Assembly: GCA_023433265.1 (NCBI GenBank)
Contig: JAEZDR010000007.1
Location: 1-21,972, forward strand
DNA from: Bacteroidota bacterium
GTDB taxonomy: Bacteria; Bacteroidota; Bacteroidia; Chitinophagales; Chitinophagaceae
DNA: 21,972 nucleotides
Direction: 5' to 3'
Made by a program: the position numbers and the translations under genes
Part shown: one piece after another, positions 13,993 to 21,368 of the stretch
How the letters are laid out: the number at the start of each line of letters is the position of its first letter
Position numbering within the stretch: position 1 is the stretch's first letter
The notes under the pieces: model-generated
What the model was told of the DNA's origin: nothing
Databases searched by the model: none
Seen by the model: only the letters and a program-made list of their open reading frames with translations

Positions 13993-15360
13993 ATGCAAGC
14001 ATGGAAAGACTACCAGCAACAGCATAAAGACAGGTTCCTGAATGAGCTATTAGATCTACTAAAAATACCGAGCGTAAGCGCAAGAAGCGAGAATAAGAAC
14101 GATATGATAGCCTGCGCCGAAATGGTAAAACAACGCCTTGAAGAGGCGGGTGCAGAAAACGTGGAGATCATGCCTACCGATGGCCATCCTGCAGTATATG
14201 GCGAAAAAATAATTGATCCTTCCAAGCCTACCGTGCTTGTGTATGGCCACTATGATGTTCAGCCTCCTGATCCGCTTGAGCTTTGGCATAGCGGCCCCTT
14301 TGAGCCGGTAATCAAAGACGGTAAAATATTCGCCCGTGGTGCCTGCGATGATAAAGGACAGTTCTACATGCACATTAAGGCGCTGGAAACAATGACCAAA
14401 ACCAATAGCCTCCCCTGCAACGTAAAATTCCTGATAGAAGGCGAAGAAGAAATTGGAAGCAAACACCTCGGCGATTTCCTGCGCCAGCACAAAGACAAAC
14501 TGAAAGCAGACGTTATCCTTATCAGCGATACTTCTATGATCAGCCTCGATACTCCAAGTATCGATGTGGGCGTGCGCGGCCTTACTTATATCGAGGTAGA
14601 AGTTACGGGTCCTAACCGCGACTTACATAGTGGTGTTTACGGTGGCGCTGTTGCCAATCCTGCAACTATCCTCTGCCAAATGATTGCCAGCCTGCACGAT
14701 GAAAACAACCACATCACCATCCCTGGCTTCTACGACGATGTTGTAATATCTACCCCCGAAGAAAGAGCCGAAATGGCTAAAGCACCTTATGATGAAGAGG
14801 AGTTCAAGAAAGACCTCGGCGTAAACGAGCTATGGGGCGAAAAGGGCTATACATCAAATGAACGTACCGGCATCCGTCCTACGCTTGAAGTAAATGGTAT
14901 ATGGGGTGGTTATACAGGCGAAGGCGCTAAAACGGTACTACCTTCCAAAGCTTTTGCAAAAATCAGTTGCAGGCTGGTACCTAACCAAACAACGGATAAG
15001 ATGACTGAGCTTGTGATTAATCACCTGCAAAAAATTGCACCTAAATACGTTACGGTAAAGGCCACTAACCACCACGGCGGCGACCCATACCTCACTCCTA
15101 TCGACAGCACAGAGTACAAGGCTGCTGCTAAAGCTATGGAAACTGCGTTTGGCAAAGCGCCTATCCCGGTTAGAGGTGGTGGAAGTATTCCAATTACGGC
15201 GTTGTTCGAAAGCGTGCTTGGCCTAAAAACAGTGTTCCTCGGCTTTGGTCTCGATAGCGACAACCTGCACAGCCCCAATGAGAAATTTGATCTTGCCAAC
15301 TTCTATAAAGGCATTGAAACCATTCCTTACTTCCATAAGTATTATACTGAGATGAAGTAG
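13993..15360 (+). CDS. M20-family metallo-dipeptidase (CNDP-like)
   Basis: A 455-residue cytosolic zinc peptidase of the M20 family, close in layout to the carnosinase/CNDP-type dipeptidases. Catalytic features in order: GHYDVQP with zinc ligand His86 and Asp88; RGACDDKGQ with bridging Asp119; EGEEEIGS with general base Glu152 and ligand Glu153; ISDTS with ligand Asp179; and NLHSPNE with ligand His426. The dimerisation/lid insert (about 190-380) carries the typical DLHSGVYGG segment, with the substrate-binding His of that motif. There is no signal peptide. It likely hydrolyses dipeptides or short peptides; exact specificity cannot be read. The start ATG is the first in frame and matches family N-termini. 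A terminator follows. Confidence 0.93.
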   Translation: MQAWKDYQQQHKDRFLNELLDLLKIPSVSARSENKNDMIACAEMVKQRLEEAGAENVEIMPTDGHPAVYGEKIIDPSKPTVLVYGHYDVQPPDPLELWHSGPFEPVIKDGKIFARGACDDKGQFYMHIKALETMTKTNSLPCNVKFLIEGEEEIGSKHLGDFLRQHKDKLKADVILISDTSMISLDTPSIDVGVRGLTYIEVEVTGPNRDLHSGVYGGAVANPATILCQMIASLHDENNHITIPGFYDDVVISTPEERAEMAKAPYDEEEFKKDLGVNELWGEKGYTSNERTGIRPTLEVNGIWGGYTGEGAKTVLPSKAFAKISCRLVPNQTTDKMTELVINHLQKIAPKYVTVKATNHHGGDPYLTPIDSTEYKAAAKAMETAFGKAPIPVRGGGSIPITALFESVLGLKTVFLGFGLDSDNLHSPNEKFDLANFYKGIETIPYFHKYYTEMK

Positions 15361-15382
15361 TAAAAAGCAAATACTTATTGCT

Positions 15383-15415
15383 AAACCGTTGTCTTGTGAA
15401 AGCAGCGGTTTTTTT
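15383..15415 (+). terminator. Intrinsic terminator after M20 dipeptidase
   Basis: A stem of AAACCGTTG (15383-15391) with CAGCGGTTT (15403-15411), including one G-T wobble, encloses an 11-base loop and runs into seven T (15409-15415). It lies 22 bases after the dipeptidase stop. Confidence 0.65.
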
Positions 15416-15545
15416 ATGGGTCCCGTCGGGGCTACTTACCAACTTATACTGCGGATGTGGCATTCTTTGCTACCCAGAAGGTTATTACCGGCCTAAAATG
15501 CCTGCTGTTTGACATTTATCATCATTATTATCGCGTGGAGCCCTT

Positions 15546-15553
15546 TAGCTTTG
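15546..15553 (+). promoter_or_regulatory. Possible -7 element of pdxH
   Basis: TAGCTTTG is an exact match to the Bacteroidota -7 consensus TAnnTTTG, 17 bases before the pdxH ATG. The nearest upstream TTTG (15508-15511) is too far for a standard -33 box, so this rests on the -7 match and position alone. Confidence 0.4.
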
Positions 15554-15570
15554 TTGTTTAATCAATAGCT

Positions 15571-16215
15571 ATGATTACAAACATTGCAGACATACGCAAA
15601 GATTATATGCTCCGCACACTTGATGAGAGTGAAGTAGATAATAACCCTTTCAACCAGTTTACCAAATGGTGGGGAGAAGCAATTGACAGCAAGATAGAAG
15701 AAGTAAACGCGATGACCGTTTCTACCGTTACGCAGGAAAACAAGCCAGCAGCACGCATTTGCCTGCTTAAGGGGTATGATGAGAACGGGTTTGTATTTTA
15801 TACAAACTACATGAGCGCAAAAGGCAGCGAGATTGCTAACAATAGCAATGTATGCCTGCTCTTGTTTTGGAAAGAGCTAGAGCGACAGGTTAGGATAGAT
15901 GGTATTGCAACCAAAGTAGATACTGCCGAAAGCGATGAATATTTTTGCTCCCGCCCGGTAGGTAGCCGCATCGGGGCTTGGTGTAGTCCACAAAGCCAGG
16001 TAATAGAAGGCCGTCATATTCTTGAAGAAAACGTAAGAAAGTATACGGAGAAGTTTAAAGACACTGAGGATGTTCCCCGCCCTCCACACTGGGGCGGTTA
16101 CCGCATTAAACCGGTTACCATAGAATTTTGGCAAGGCCGCAGCAGCCGGCTCCATGATCGCATTCTATACACTGCCGAAGGCAATAAGTGGAGAATACAA
16201 CGAGTTGCTCCTTAG
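15571..16215 (+). CDS. pdxH: Pyridoxamine/pyridoxine 5'-phosphate oxidase
   Basis: A 214-residue FMN enzyme that oxidises pyridoxine or pyridoxamine 5'-phosphate to pyridoxal 5'-phosphate, the last step of vitamin B6 synthesis and salvage. The family pattern is complete: the N-terminal IADIRKDYMLRTLDESEVDN, FMN-binding ARICLLKGYDENGFVFYTNY followed by SAKGSE, LERQVRIDG, SRPVGSRIGAWCSPQSQ, and the C-terminal FWQGRSSRLHDRILY ending in WRIQRVAP (family norm R-L-x-P/RLAP). Length matches. It is probably a single-gene unit, flanked by terminators at 15383-15415 and 16243-16277. Confidence 0.97.
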   Translation: MITNIADIRKDYMLRTLDESEVDNNPFNQFTKWWGEAIDSKIEEVNAMTVSTVTQENKPAARICLLKGYDENGFVFYTNYMSAKGSEIANNSNVCLLLFWKELERQVRIDGIATKVDTAESDEYFCSRPVGSRIGAWCSPQSQVIEGRHILEENVRKYTEKFKDTEDVPRPPHWGGYRIKPVTIEFWQGRSSRLHDRILYTAEGNKWRIQRVAP

Positions 16216-16245
16216 CTTCCTTTAGTAATTGTTAGATAGATAAAG

Positions 16246-16274
16246 AAGAGTTGAATCGTTACGGTTCAACTCTT
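16246..16274 (+). terminator. Hairpin terminator after pdxH
   Basis: A 13-bp stem (AAGAGTTGAATCG at 16246-16258 with CGGTTCAACTCTT at 16262-16274, one G-T wobble) has the tight loop TTA. The following T tract is short (TTTGCATTTA), so termination may be moderate. Confidence 0.7.
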
Positions 16275-16366
16275 TGCATTTATACCCGGCATGATTTAAT
16301 GCGGGGATGCTGTACCCGCTCTTACACGGTATAACCTTTGCGGCTAGCCTTGCCTCAACACACACC

Positions 16367-17215
16367 ATGGAACAAAGCAAAGACAACAAGTTTATACCGA
16401 TGACTTCTGTAAACAGTGGTAGCGGTAAAGAAGTAGCTCCTGACGTTTATTACTACACAAACCAGATAGTCAACCTGGTATTTATTGGCAATGCCGGCAC
16501 CGAAGGATGGGTATTGGTGGATGCAGGTATGCCTAAGAGCGGCAAAGAAATAGTAGAAGCCGCACAAAAAAGATTTGGCCTCATTCCTCCTGCTGCCATC
16601 GTTCTTACACACGGCCACTTCGACCATGTAGGAAGCCTTGTTCATCTCCTGGAAGTTTGGCCCGGAGTGCAGGTGTATGCTCACCTACTTGAACACCCGT
16701 TTTTGAATGGCAGCCAGGCCTACCCTGAACCAGACCCTACAGCAGAAGGTGGCATGCTTGGGAAAATAGCATCCTACTACCCTAACGAACCTATCAATGT
16801 TACTGAGGCACTGCAGGCACTACCCACAGATGGTTCACTTCCTTTTCTTCCGGATTGGAAGTGTGTTCATGTTCCCGGCCATTCGCCCGGGCAGGTCGCG
16901 CTGTTTAGAGAGAAAGACAGGATGCTCATTTCAGCAGATGCTTTCGTTACCGTACGACAGGATAGTATGTACAAAGTGCTCCTACAACAAAAAGAAGTGA
17001 ATGGCCCGCCAAGGTATTTTACTACTAACTGGACGAAAGCCTACGAGTCAGTAAGGAAACTGCAAGCGCTAAGTCCCAATCATGTTATCCCGGGCCATGG
17101 GTCGGCCATGCATGGCGATGAACTTGTACACGGTTTGGAAAACCTGCTTACCAACTGGAATGATCTTGCCCTACCGTCGCACGGGAAATACGTTAAGCCA
17201 GGAGATAAGCGATAA
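16367..17215 (+). CDS. Metallo-beta-lactamase-fold hydrolase
   Basis: A 282-residue protein from the ATG at 16367 (MEQSKDNKFIPMTSVNSG); the frame is open from an earlier ATG at 16307, which would add 20 residues of uncertain value (MLYPLLHGITFAASLASTHT). The di-metal motif HGHFDH (82-87) is intact, with further ligands in VPGHSPGQ (His172), SADAF (Asp191) and IPGHGS (His244). This places it in the glyoxalase-II/flavin-independent MBL group rather than true beta-lactamases. Substrate unknown. The strand pattern VNLVFIGNAGTEGWVLVDAG is a standard MBL N-terminus. Stop is 25 bases before the small membrane protein gene, suggesting co-transcription. Confidence 0.88.
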   Translation: MEQSKDNKFIPMTSVNSGSGKEVAPDVYYYTNQIVNLVFIGNAGTEGWVLVDAGMPKSGKEIVEAAQKRFGLIPPAAIVLTHGHFDHVGSLVHLLEVWPGVQVYAHLLEHPFLNGSQAYPEPDPTAEGGMLGKIASYYPNEPINVTEALQALPTDGSLPFLPDWKCVHVPGHSPGQVALFREKDRMLISADAFVTVRQDSMYKVLLQQKEVNGPPRYFTTNWTKAYESVRKLQALSPNHVIPGHGSAMHGDELVHGLENLLTNWNDLALPSHGKYVKPGDKR

Positions 17216-17240
17216 CCAACTATGTGATTATCTTTACTGC

Positions 17241-17588
17241 ATGGCAGAACGGAAACAGGCGATGCAGCTTATTCATCATGTGGTAGTGGGTCTCACCCTG
17301 GCATTGAAAGGCTTTTCGAAACTGCAGGACAATCACATAGTGACAGGTTTACTCTTGGGATTGTTTGGCATTTTTATTCTCGGTTACTTTTTCTATGTTC
17401 TGTTTAAAGCAAAAGAAAACAAGTATCTACATCTTGTGATACATGCGCTTGAAGCTATTGCATGTGCTTTACTCGGCTATATGTATTACCAGGAAGGAAC
17501 CAATTTCCTGCATCTTGTATTCTTTGCTGCTGCTATTGGCTTTGCCGTAAGCGTTGTAATAGGTTTGAAAAACTCAAACAATCACTAG
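17241..17588 (+). CDS. Small integral membrane protein, function unknown
   Basis: A 115-residue protein with about four hydrophobic segments: IHHVVVGLTLALKGFSKL, HIVTGLLLGLFGIFILGYFF, YLHLVIHALEAIACALLGYM and FLHLVFFAAAIGFAVSVVIG. The ATG at 17241 (MAERKQAMQ) was chosen; the same frame is open upstream inside the MBL gene but that part has no membrane or coding character. No named domain is recognised. It follows the MBL-fold hydrolase by 25 bases and precedes the catalase regulatory region, so its most likely partner is the hydrolase. Confidence 0.7.
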   Translation: MAERKQAMQLIHHVVVGLTLALKGFSKLQDNHIVTGLLLGLFGIFILGYFFYVLFKAKENKYLHLVIHALEAIACALLGYMYYQEGTNFLHLVFFAAAIGFAVSVVIGLKNSNNH

Positions 17589-17639
17589 TCACCTATTCAA
17601 ACAGTTATTGCCAGAACGCACATCATAAGCATGCATACG

Positions 17640-17680
17640 TTTGTGAATAACAAATGTTTCACGGGCGTTCACTTTGTGAA
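17640..17680. promoter_or_regulatory. Clustered GTGAA/TTCAC half-sites upstream of katE
   Basis: Four copies of one 5-bp half-site lie within 38 bp: GTGAA at 17643-17647, TTCAC at 17658-17662, TTCAC at 17668-17672 and GTGAA at 17676-17680. The last two form a perfect dyad with a TTT centre. A further dyad TTTGT-N5-ACAAA overlaps at 17640-17654. They lie about 125-165 bp before the catalase start. No match to the E. coli OxyR or Bacillus PerR consensus is claimed. Confidence 0.4.
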
Positions 17681-17732
17681 AGCCTAACCCGGCATTTGAT
17701 AAACAAAAGCGTCTTTGCATATTTAAAACTTG

Positions 17733-17763
17733 TTTGATTATCAATAAGCTCGCATAGTATTTG
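17733..17763 (+). promoter_or_regulatory. Candidate katE promoter overlapped by a palindrome
   Basis: TTTG (17733-17736), an 18-bp spacer, then TAGTATTTG (17755-17763) resembles the Bacteroidota TTTG / TAnnTTTG promoter with one extra base in the -7 box. The perfect palindrome TTGAT-T-ATCAA (17734-17744) overlaps the -33 box, and the related sequence TTGATAAACAA lies upstream at 17696-17706. Such an overlap would suit a repressor operator. It is 43 bp before the catalase ATG. Confidence 0.4.
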
Positions 17764-17805
17764 TGATCCTTTTCGTCGCTCTTATCACCTTCTAAATATT
17801 CGCTT

Positions 17806-19911
17806 ATGTCAAACAAACCAAAAGGATCAGCATCCGCGGACCAGCACCTTACTACTAATCAGGGAGTAAAAGTTGTTACCAACGACGATACCCTGAAAGC
17901 CGGACAGCGGGGCCCCACATTGATTGAAGATTTTCATTTCAGAGAAAAAATGATGCACTTTGATCATGAACGAATTCCCGAACGGGTGGTGCATGCAAGA
18001 GGGTCGGCAGCCCATGGCGTTTTTAAAGTTTATGACGACTCCATGAAACAATTTACCAAAGCGAAGTTTCTTATAGATCCTTCCCTGGAAACTGAAGTGT
18101 TTGTTCGCTTCTCTACAGTCGTAGGATTTCGAGGGTCTGCAGACACGGTAAGAGATGCGCGCGGGTTTGCGACTAAATTCTATACTGTAGATGGAAACTA
18201 CGATTTGGTTGGCAATAATATGCCCGTCTTTTTTATACAGGACGCCATTAAGTTCCCGGATCTTGTACATTCAATTAAGCCAGAGCCTCACAACGAAATG
18301 CCACAGGCAAGCGCAGCCCATGATACTTTTTGGGACTTTATATCATTGATGCCCGAAAGTATGCATATGATCATGTGGGTACTAAGCGACCGTGCTCTTC
18401 CAAGAAGTTATGCAATGATGGAAGGTTTTGGTGTACACACTTTCAGGTTGATAAATGAAGAAGGGACATCACACTTCGTAAAGTTCCATTGGAAGCCGGT
18501 AAATGGAGTGCATTCCATTACCTGGGACGAAACGCAAAAGCTAGCAGGTAAAGACCCTGACTTTAACCGTCGCGATCTATGGGAGTCAATTGAAAGTGGC
18601 AACTACCCTGAATTTGAACTTGGCGTGCAGATAATAAAAGAAGAAGATGAATTCAAGTTCGACTTTGATATCCTGGACGCAACTAAATTGATTCCGGAAG
18701 AACTTGTACCTGTAAAAAGGATCGGGAAGATGGTACTCAACCGTAATCCTGATAACTTTTTTGCAGAAACAGAACAAGCCGCTTTTCACCCCGGTCATGT
18801 AGTACCCGGAATAGATTTCTCTAATGATCCTCTTCTGCAAGGAAGGCTGTTTTCTTACCTCGATACGCAATTGATCAGGCTAGGTGGCCCAAACTTTTCT
18901 GAAATACCCGTTAACCGACCTGCTGCAACCGTAACGAACAACCAGCGAGATGGCTTTATGCGCCAAACCGTAAATAAAGGCAGGGTAAGCTATTCACCAA
19001 ATTCCCTCGCCGGCGGATGCCCCTTTGCAGCTTCTGCAGGTGCCGGGGCCTTTGCTCACTATACACAAGGCATTGAAGGCAGAAAGACCCAGGAGCGAAG
19101 TGAAAGCTTTAAAGATCATTATACGCAACCCAGGTTGTTTTACAAAAGCCTTTCAACCGTAGAACAGCAACATTTGAGAGATGCTTTCAAATTTGAACTG
19201 GGTAAGCTTGAAACGATGCACATTCGGGAAGCCATGATCGTTCACATTGCAAAAATTGACATGGAGATGGCTAAAGAAGTAGCAGAAGCTATTGGAGTGG
19301 AGATGCCTGCAAATGTTGAACAACCATCCACACCTGAAAGTCTCCGGGGCAAAGAAAAAGTATTGAAGGCCCCATCCCTGAGCCAGGTAGGCAATCCTTC
19401 TTCTAACCTAAAAGGTCGAAAAGTTGCCGTACTTATTGAAGATGGGTTTGACGGAGACGTAGTAGACACCTTTAGAAAAAAGTTAGAGCAAGAAGGCGCT
19501 ATGATGGAAACCATATCTAAAAATCACGGCGTACGTAAAGCATCAAAAGGTTCAGACATTAAAACCGATAAAACTCATCTTACAAGCGGTTCCATCATGT
19601 ATGATGCAGTAGTTATCCCCGGCGGAAATGCTTCCGTTGAAAAGATGCGACTAATGGGGGACGTTCATCATTTTGTAAAAGAAGCTTTCAAGCATTGCAA
19701 GCCCATTGCAGCTTTAGGTGAAGGTGTTGACTTATTGAACATCTGCAGACTTCCGGGTTTGAAGCCGAGTAACGAAATGACTGAACAGATGGGAATTATA
19801 AGTGCTACTAACGTTGAGGCCACATCTCAACTAGCAGAAGCTTTTGTATCTGCCATGAAGAAACATCGCTTTTGGGAACGCGAAAATTTAAAAGATCTGA
19901 TAGACGCATAA
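17806..19911 (+). CDS. katE: Large-subunit catalase (HPII/KatE type) with C-terminal DJ-1/PfpI-like domain
   Basis: A 701-residue heme catalase that breaks down hydrogen peroxide. The core (about 30-500) has the distal histidine in RVVHARGSAAHG (His63), the distal asparagine in DLVGNNMPVFF (Asn137), and the proximal heme tyrosine in GRLFSYLDTQLIRLGG (Tyr351). The C-terminal about 160 residues (from GRKVAVLIEDGFDGDVV, with DAVVIPGGNASVEKM) form the class I amidotransferase/DJ-1-like domain that distinguishes clade 2 catalases from short ones. Length is a little below E. coli KatE (753). It is a single-gene unit with a 217-bp upstream region holding candidate operators, and a strong terminator downstream. 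The start ATG at 17806 gives the usual short disordered N-terminus (MSNKPKGSASADQHLTTNQG). Confidence 0.96.
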   Translation: MSNKPKGSASADQHLTTNQGVKVVTNDDTLKAGQRGPTLIEDFHFREKMMHFDHERIPERVVHARGSAAHGVFKVYDDSMKQFTKAKFLIDPSLETEVFVRFSTVVGFRGSADTVRDARGFATKFYTVDGNYDLVGNNMPVFFIQDAIKFPDLVHSIKPEPHNEMPQASAAHDTFWDFISLMPESMHMIMWVLSDRALPRSYAMMEGFGVHTFRLINEEGTSHFVKFHWKPVNGVHSITWDETQKLAGKDPDFNRRDLWESIESGNYPEFELGVQIIKEEDEFKFDFDILDATKLIPEELVPVKRIGKMVLNRNPDNFFAETEQAAFHPGHVVPGIDFSNDPLLQGRLFSYLDTQLIRLGGPNFSEIPVNRPAATVTNNQRDGFMRQTVNKGRVSYSPNSLAGGCPFAASAGAGAFAHYTQGIEGRKTQERSESFKDHYTQPRLFYKSLSTVEQQHLRDAFKFELGKLETMHIREAMIVHIAKIDMEMAKEVAEAIGVEMPANVEQPSTPESLRGKEKVLKAPSLSQVGNPSSNLKGRKVAVLIEDGFDGDVVDTFRKKLEQEGAMMETISKNHGVRKASKGSDIKTDKTHLTSGSIMYDAVVIPGGNASVEKMRLMGDVHHFVKEAFKHCKPIAALGEGVDLLNICRLPGLKPSNEMTEQMGIISATNVEATSQLAEAFVSAMKKHRFWERENLKDLIDA

Positions 19912-19918
19912 ATCAACA

Positions 19919-19947
19919 AAAGAGGCTGCCCAAAAGGCAGCCTCTTT
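19919..19947. terminator. Bidirectional terminator between katE and sugar transferase
   Basis: A perfect 12-bp stem (AAAGAGGCTGCC at 19919-19930 with GGCAGCCTCTTT at 19936-19947) has the loop CAAAA, 7 bases after the katE stop. The A-rich left side gives a T tract for the convergent minus-strand gene. Confidence 0.88.
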
Positions 19948-19979
19948 GATATTTAGATTCAATCTGCTAAGACGGAGCA

Positions 19980-21368
19980 TTAATAAGCGTTCTTCTCGCC
20001 TTTAATCACATTAAACACAGTGAGGAATATTATCTTAAGATCCTGGGCAAAGCTCCAGTTTTCCATGTACCAAATATCGTGTTCAATCCTTCCTTTGATG
20101 TCCTTCAGGTCTTTTGTTTCTCCACGGAAACCATTTACCTGCGCCCAACCTGTAATGCCGGGTTTAAGGAAGTGGCGTATCATGTACTTATCAATTATTT
20201 TCTTGTAATCATCGTTCATCTTCAAAGGGTGTGGCCTTGGTCCTACAACGCTCATCTGGCCCATCAATACATTGAAGAATTGAGGCAGCTCATCAAGGCT
20301 TGTCTTTCTAAGTATGCGGCCCACCTTCGTTATCCTGGGATCGTCCTTGGTAGCTTGCTTAAACTGGCTATCCGACTCGGTTGTCTTCATGGACCTGAAC
20401 TTAAACACACGAATCTTATTCAGATTCCTTCCAAGGCGGTTCTGAGTAAAAAACACCGGGCCTTTAGAATCAAGCTTGATGATTAACGCAATCAAAGGAA
20501 TTAACCAGCTTAGAATAAAGACTATGACAAACAAGCTGAACACCACATCAAACAAACGCTTCTTAATACGGTTGGCAATATCATCAAGCGGCTCTCTTCT
20601 CAACGCAAGCACCGGGATGTTCTGTACAAAGTCGAGGTGGACGCTCCTGTTAGAGTAGGCCTGGAAGTCAGTTGCAAACTTAAAACGAATGCAGTTGTTC
20701 TCTGCTTCCTCAGCTATCTCGTTCAGGAAAGGATAATCTTTTGCCGGAAGCGTTGAGTATATCTCAGAAATATTATTGTCAATTGCATACTGGAGACAGT
20801 CGCGCACATTCCCTATAATCGGGTAATTAGACAATTCCTTTACATTCTCATAGTTTTCGAAGTAACCTTCTATGGCGATGTTCCTGCTCGAACTCACATA
20901 CTTATCAGCAAGATCCTTTGCTACATCATTGTAACCAATGATGACAATCTTGCGCACAAATGTTTCGTGCAGGCGAATCACCTTTGTGGTTGCGGAAAAC
21001 AATAGCCTGCTTACCAACAGGGCTGCAGCAAAACCGCTCACAATCACGGTAATGAACGGTTTTGAAAAGCTGTAAGGATAAAAATAAAGGAAAGCAAACA
21101 CTGCAAGTAAGTATGCGAGTGAAGCCTTAATAGTATTACGGGTAAGCACATGATGCCTATATGAATCAGTATTGATGTAAAGTGAAGTTGCAACAGAAGT
21201 TATCAACCAGGCAACATTACAAAACACATAAAGCACCAGGTACTCGCTTGTTGCTATTTGCGAAAGGCTTGCAACAGTGAACAATCCTAATACAAAAACC
21301 ATATTTACCGCTAACAAATCCACAACGGTAAACAGGAACTGGAAAAAGCTACTATATCTCGTGTTCAT
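19980..21368 (-). CDS. Polyprenyl-phosphate sugar-1-phosphate transferase (WcaJ/EpsB-like)
   Basis: A 462-residue membrane enzyme that starts exopolysaccharide (or O-antigen/capsule) repeat units by moving a sugar-1-phosphate, often glucose, onto undecaprenyl phosphate at the inner membrane. Four N-terminal transmembrane helices (about 8-115) are followed by a Rossmann-like CoA-binding-type domain (KIVIIGYNDVAKDLADKYV, about 140-255), a membrane-entering helix (RLFDVVFSLFVIVFILSWLI) and the bacterial sugar-transferase domain. The latter shows GPVFFTQNRLGRN, KFRSM, RKTSLDELPQFFNVL, SVVGPRPH and KPGITGWAQVNGFRGET. The start at 21368 (MNTRYSSFF) is preferred over 21389 (MPLNICP). No other exopolysaccharide gene is in the window; they may lie beyond it. 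Confidence 0.93.
   Translation of the reverse strand: MNTRYSSFFQFLFTVVDLLAVNMVFVLGLFTVASLSQIATSEYLVLYVFCNVAWLITSVATSLYINTDSYRHHVLTRNTIKASLAYLLAVFAFLYFYPYSFSKPFITVIVSGFAAALLVSRLLFSATTKVIRLHETFVRKIVIIGYNDVAKDLADKYVSSSRNIAIEGYFENYENVKELSNYPIIGNVRDCLQYAIDNNISEIYSTLPAKDYPFLNEIAEEAENNCIRFKFATDFQAYSNRSVHLDFVQNIPVLALRREPLDDIANRIKKRLFDVVFSLFVIVFILSWLIPLIALIIKLDSKGPVFFTQNRLGRNLNKIRVFKFRSMKTTESDSQFKQATKDDPRITKVGRILRKTSLDELPQFFNVLMGQMSVVGPRPHPLKMNDDYKKIIDKYMIRHFLKPGITGWAQVNGFRGETKDLKDIKGRIEHDIWYMENWSFAQDLKIIFLTVFNVIKGEKNAY

Noticed and set aside
14059..14490. 143-codon open frame on the minus strand over the M20 dipeptidase
   Set aside because: It is the shadow of a gene with every metal ligand intact; the translation has no domain character.
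16307..16366. Signal peptide on the MBL-fold hydrolase from the earlier ATG
   Set aside because: The 20 added residues lack the positive N-terminus and clear cleavage site of a signal peptide, and the ATG at 16367 gives a standard cytosolic MBL start. It remains an alternative start.
17082..17240. Upstream extension of the small membrane protein into the MBL gene
   Set aside because: It would overlap 134 bases of a well-supported gene, and the extra residues have neither membrane nor domain character. The ATG at 17241 gives a compact membrane protein.
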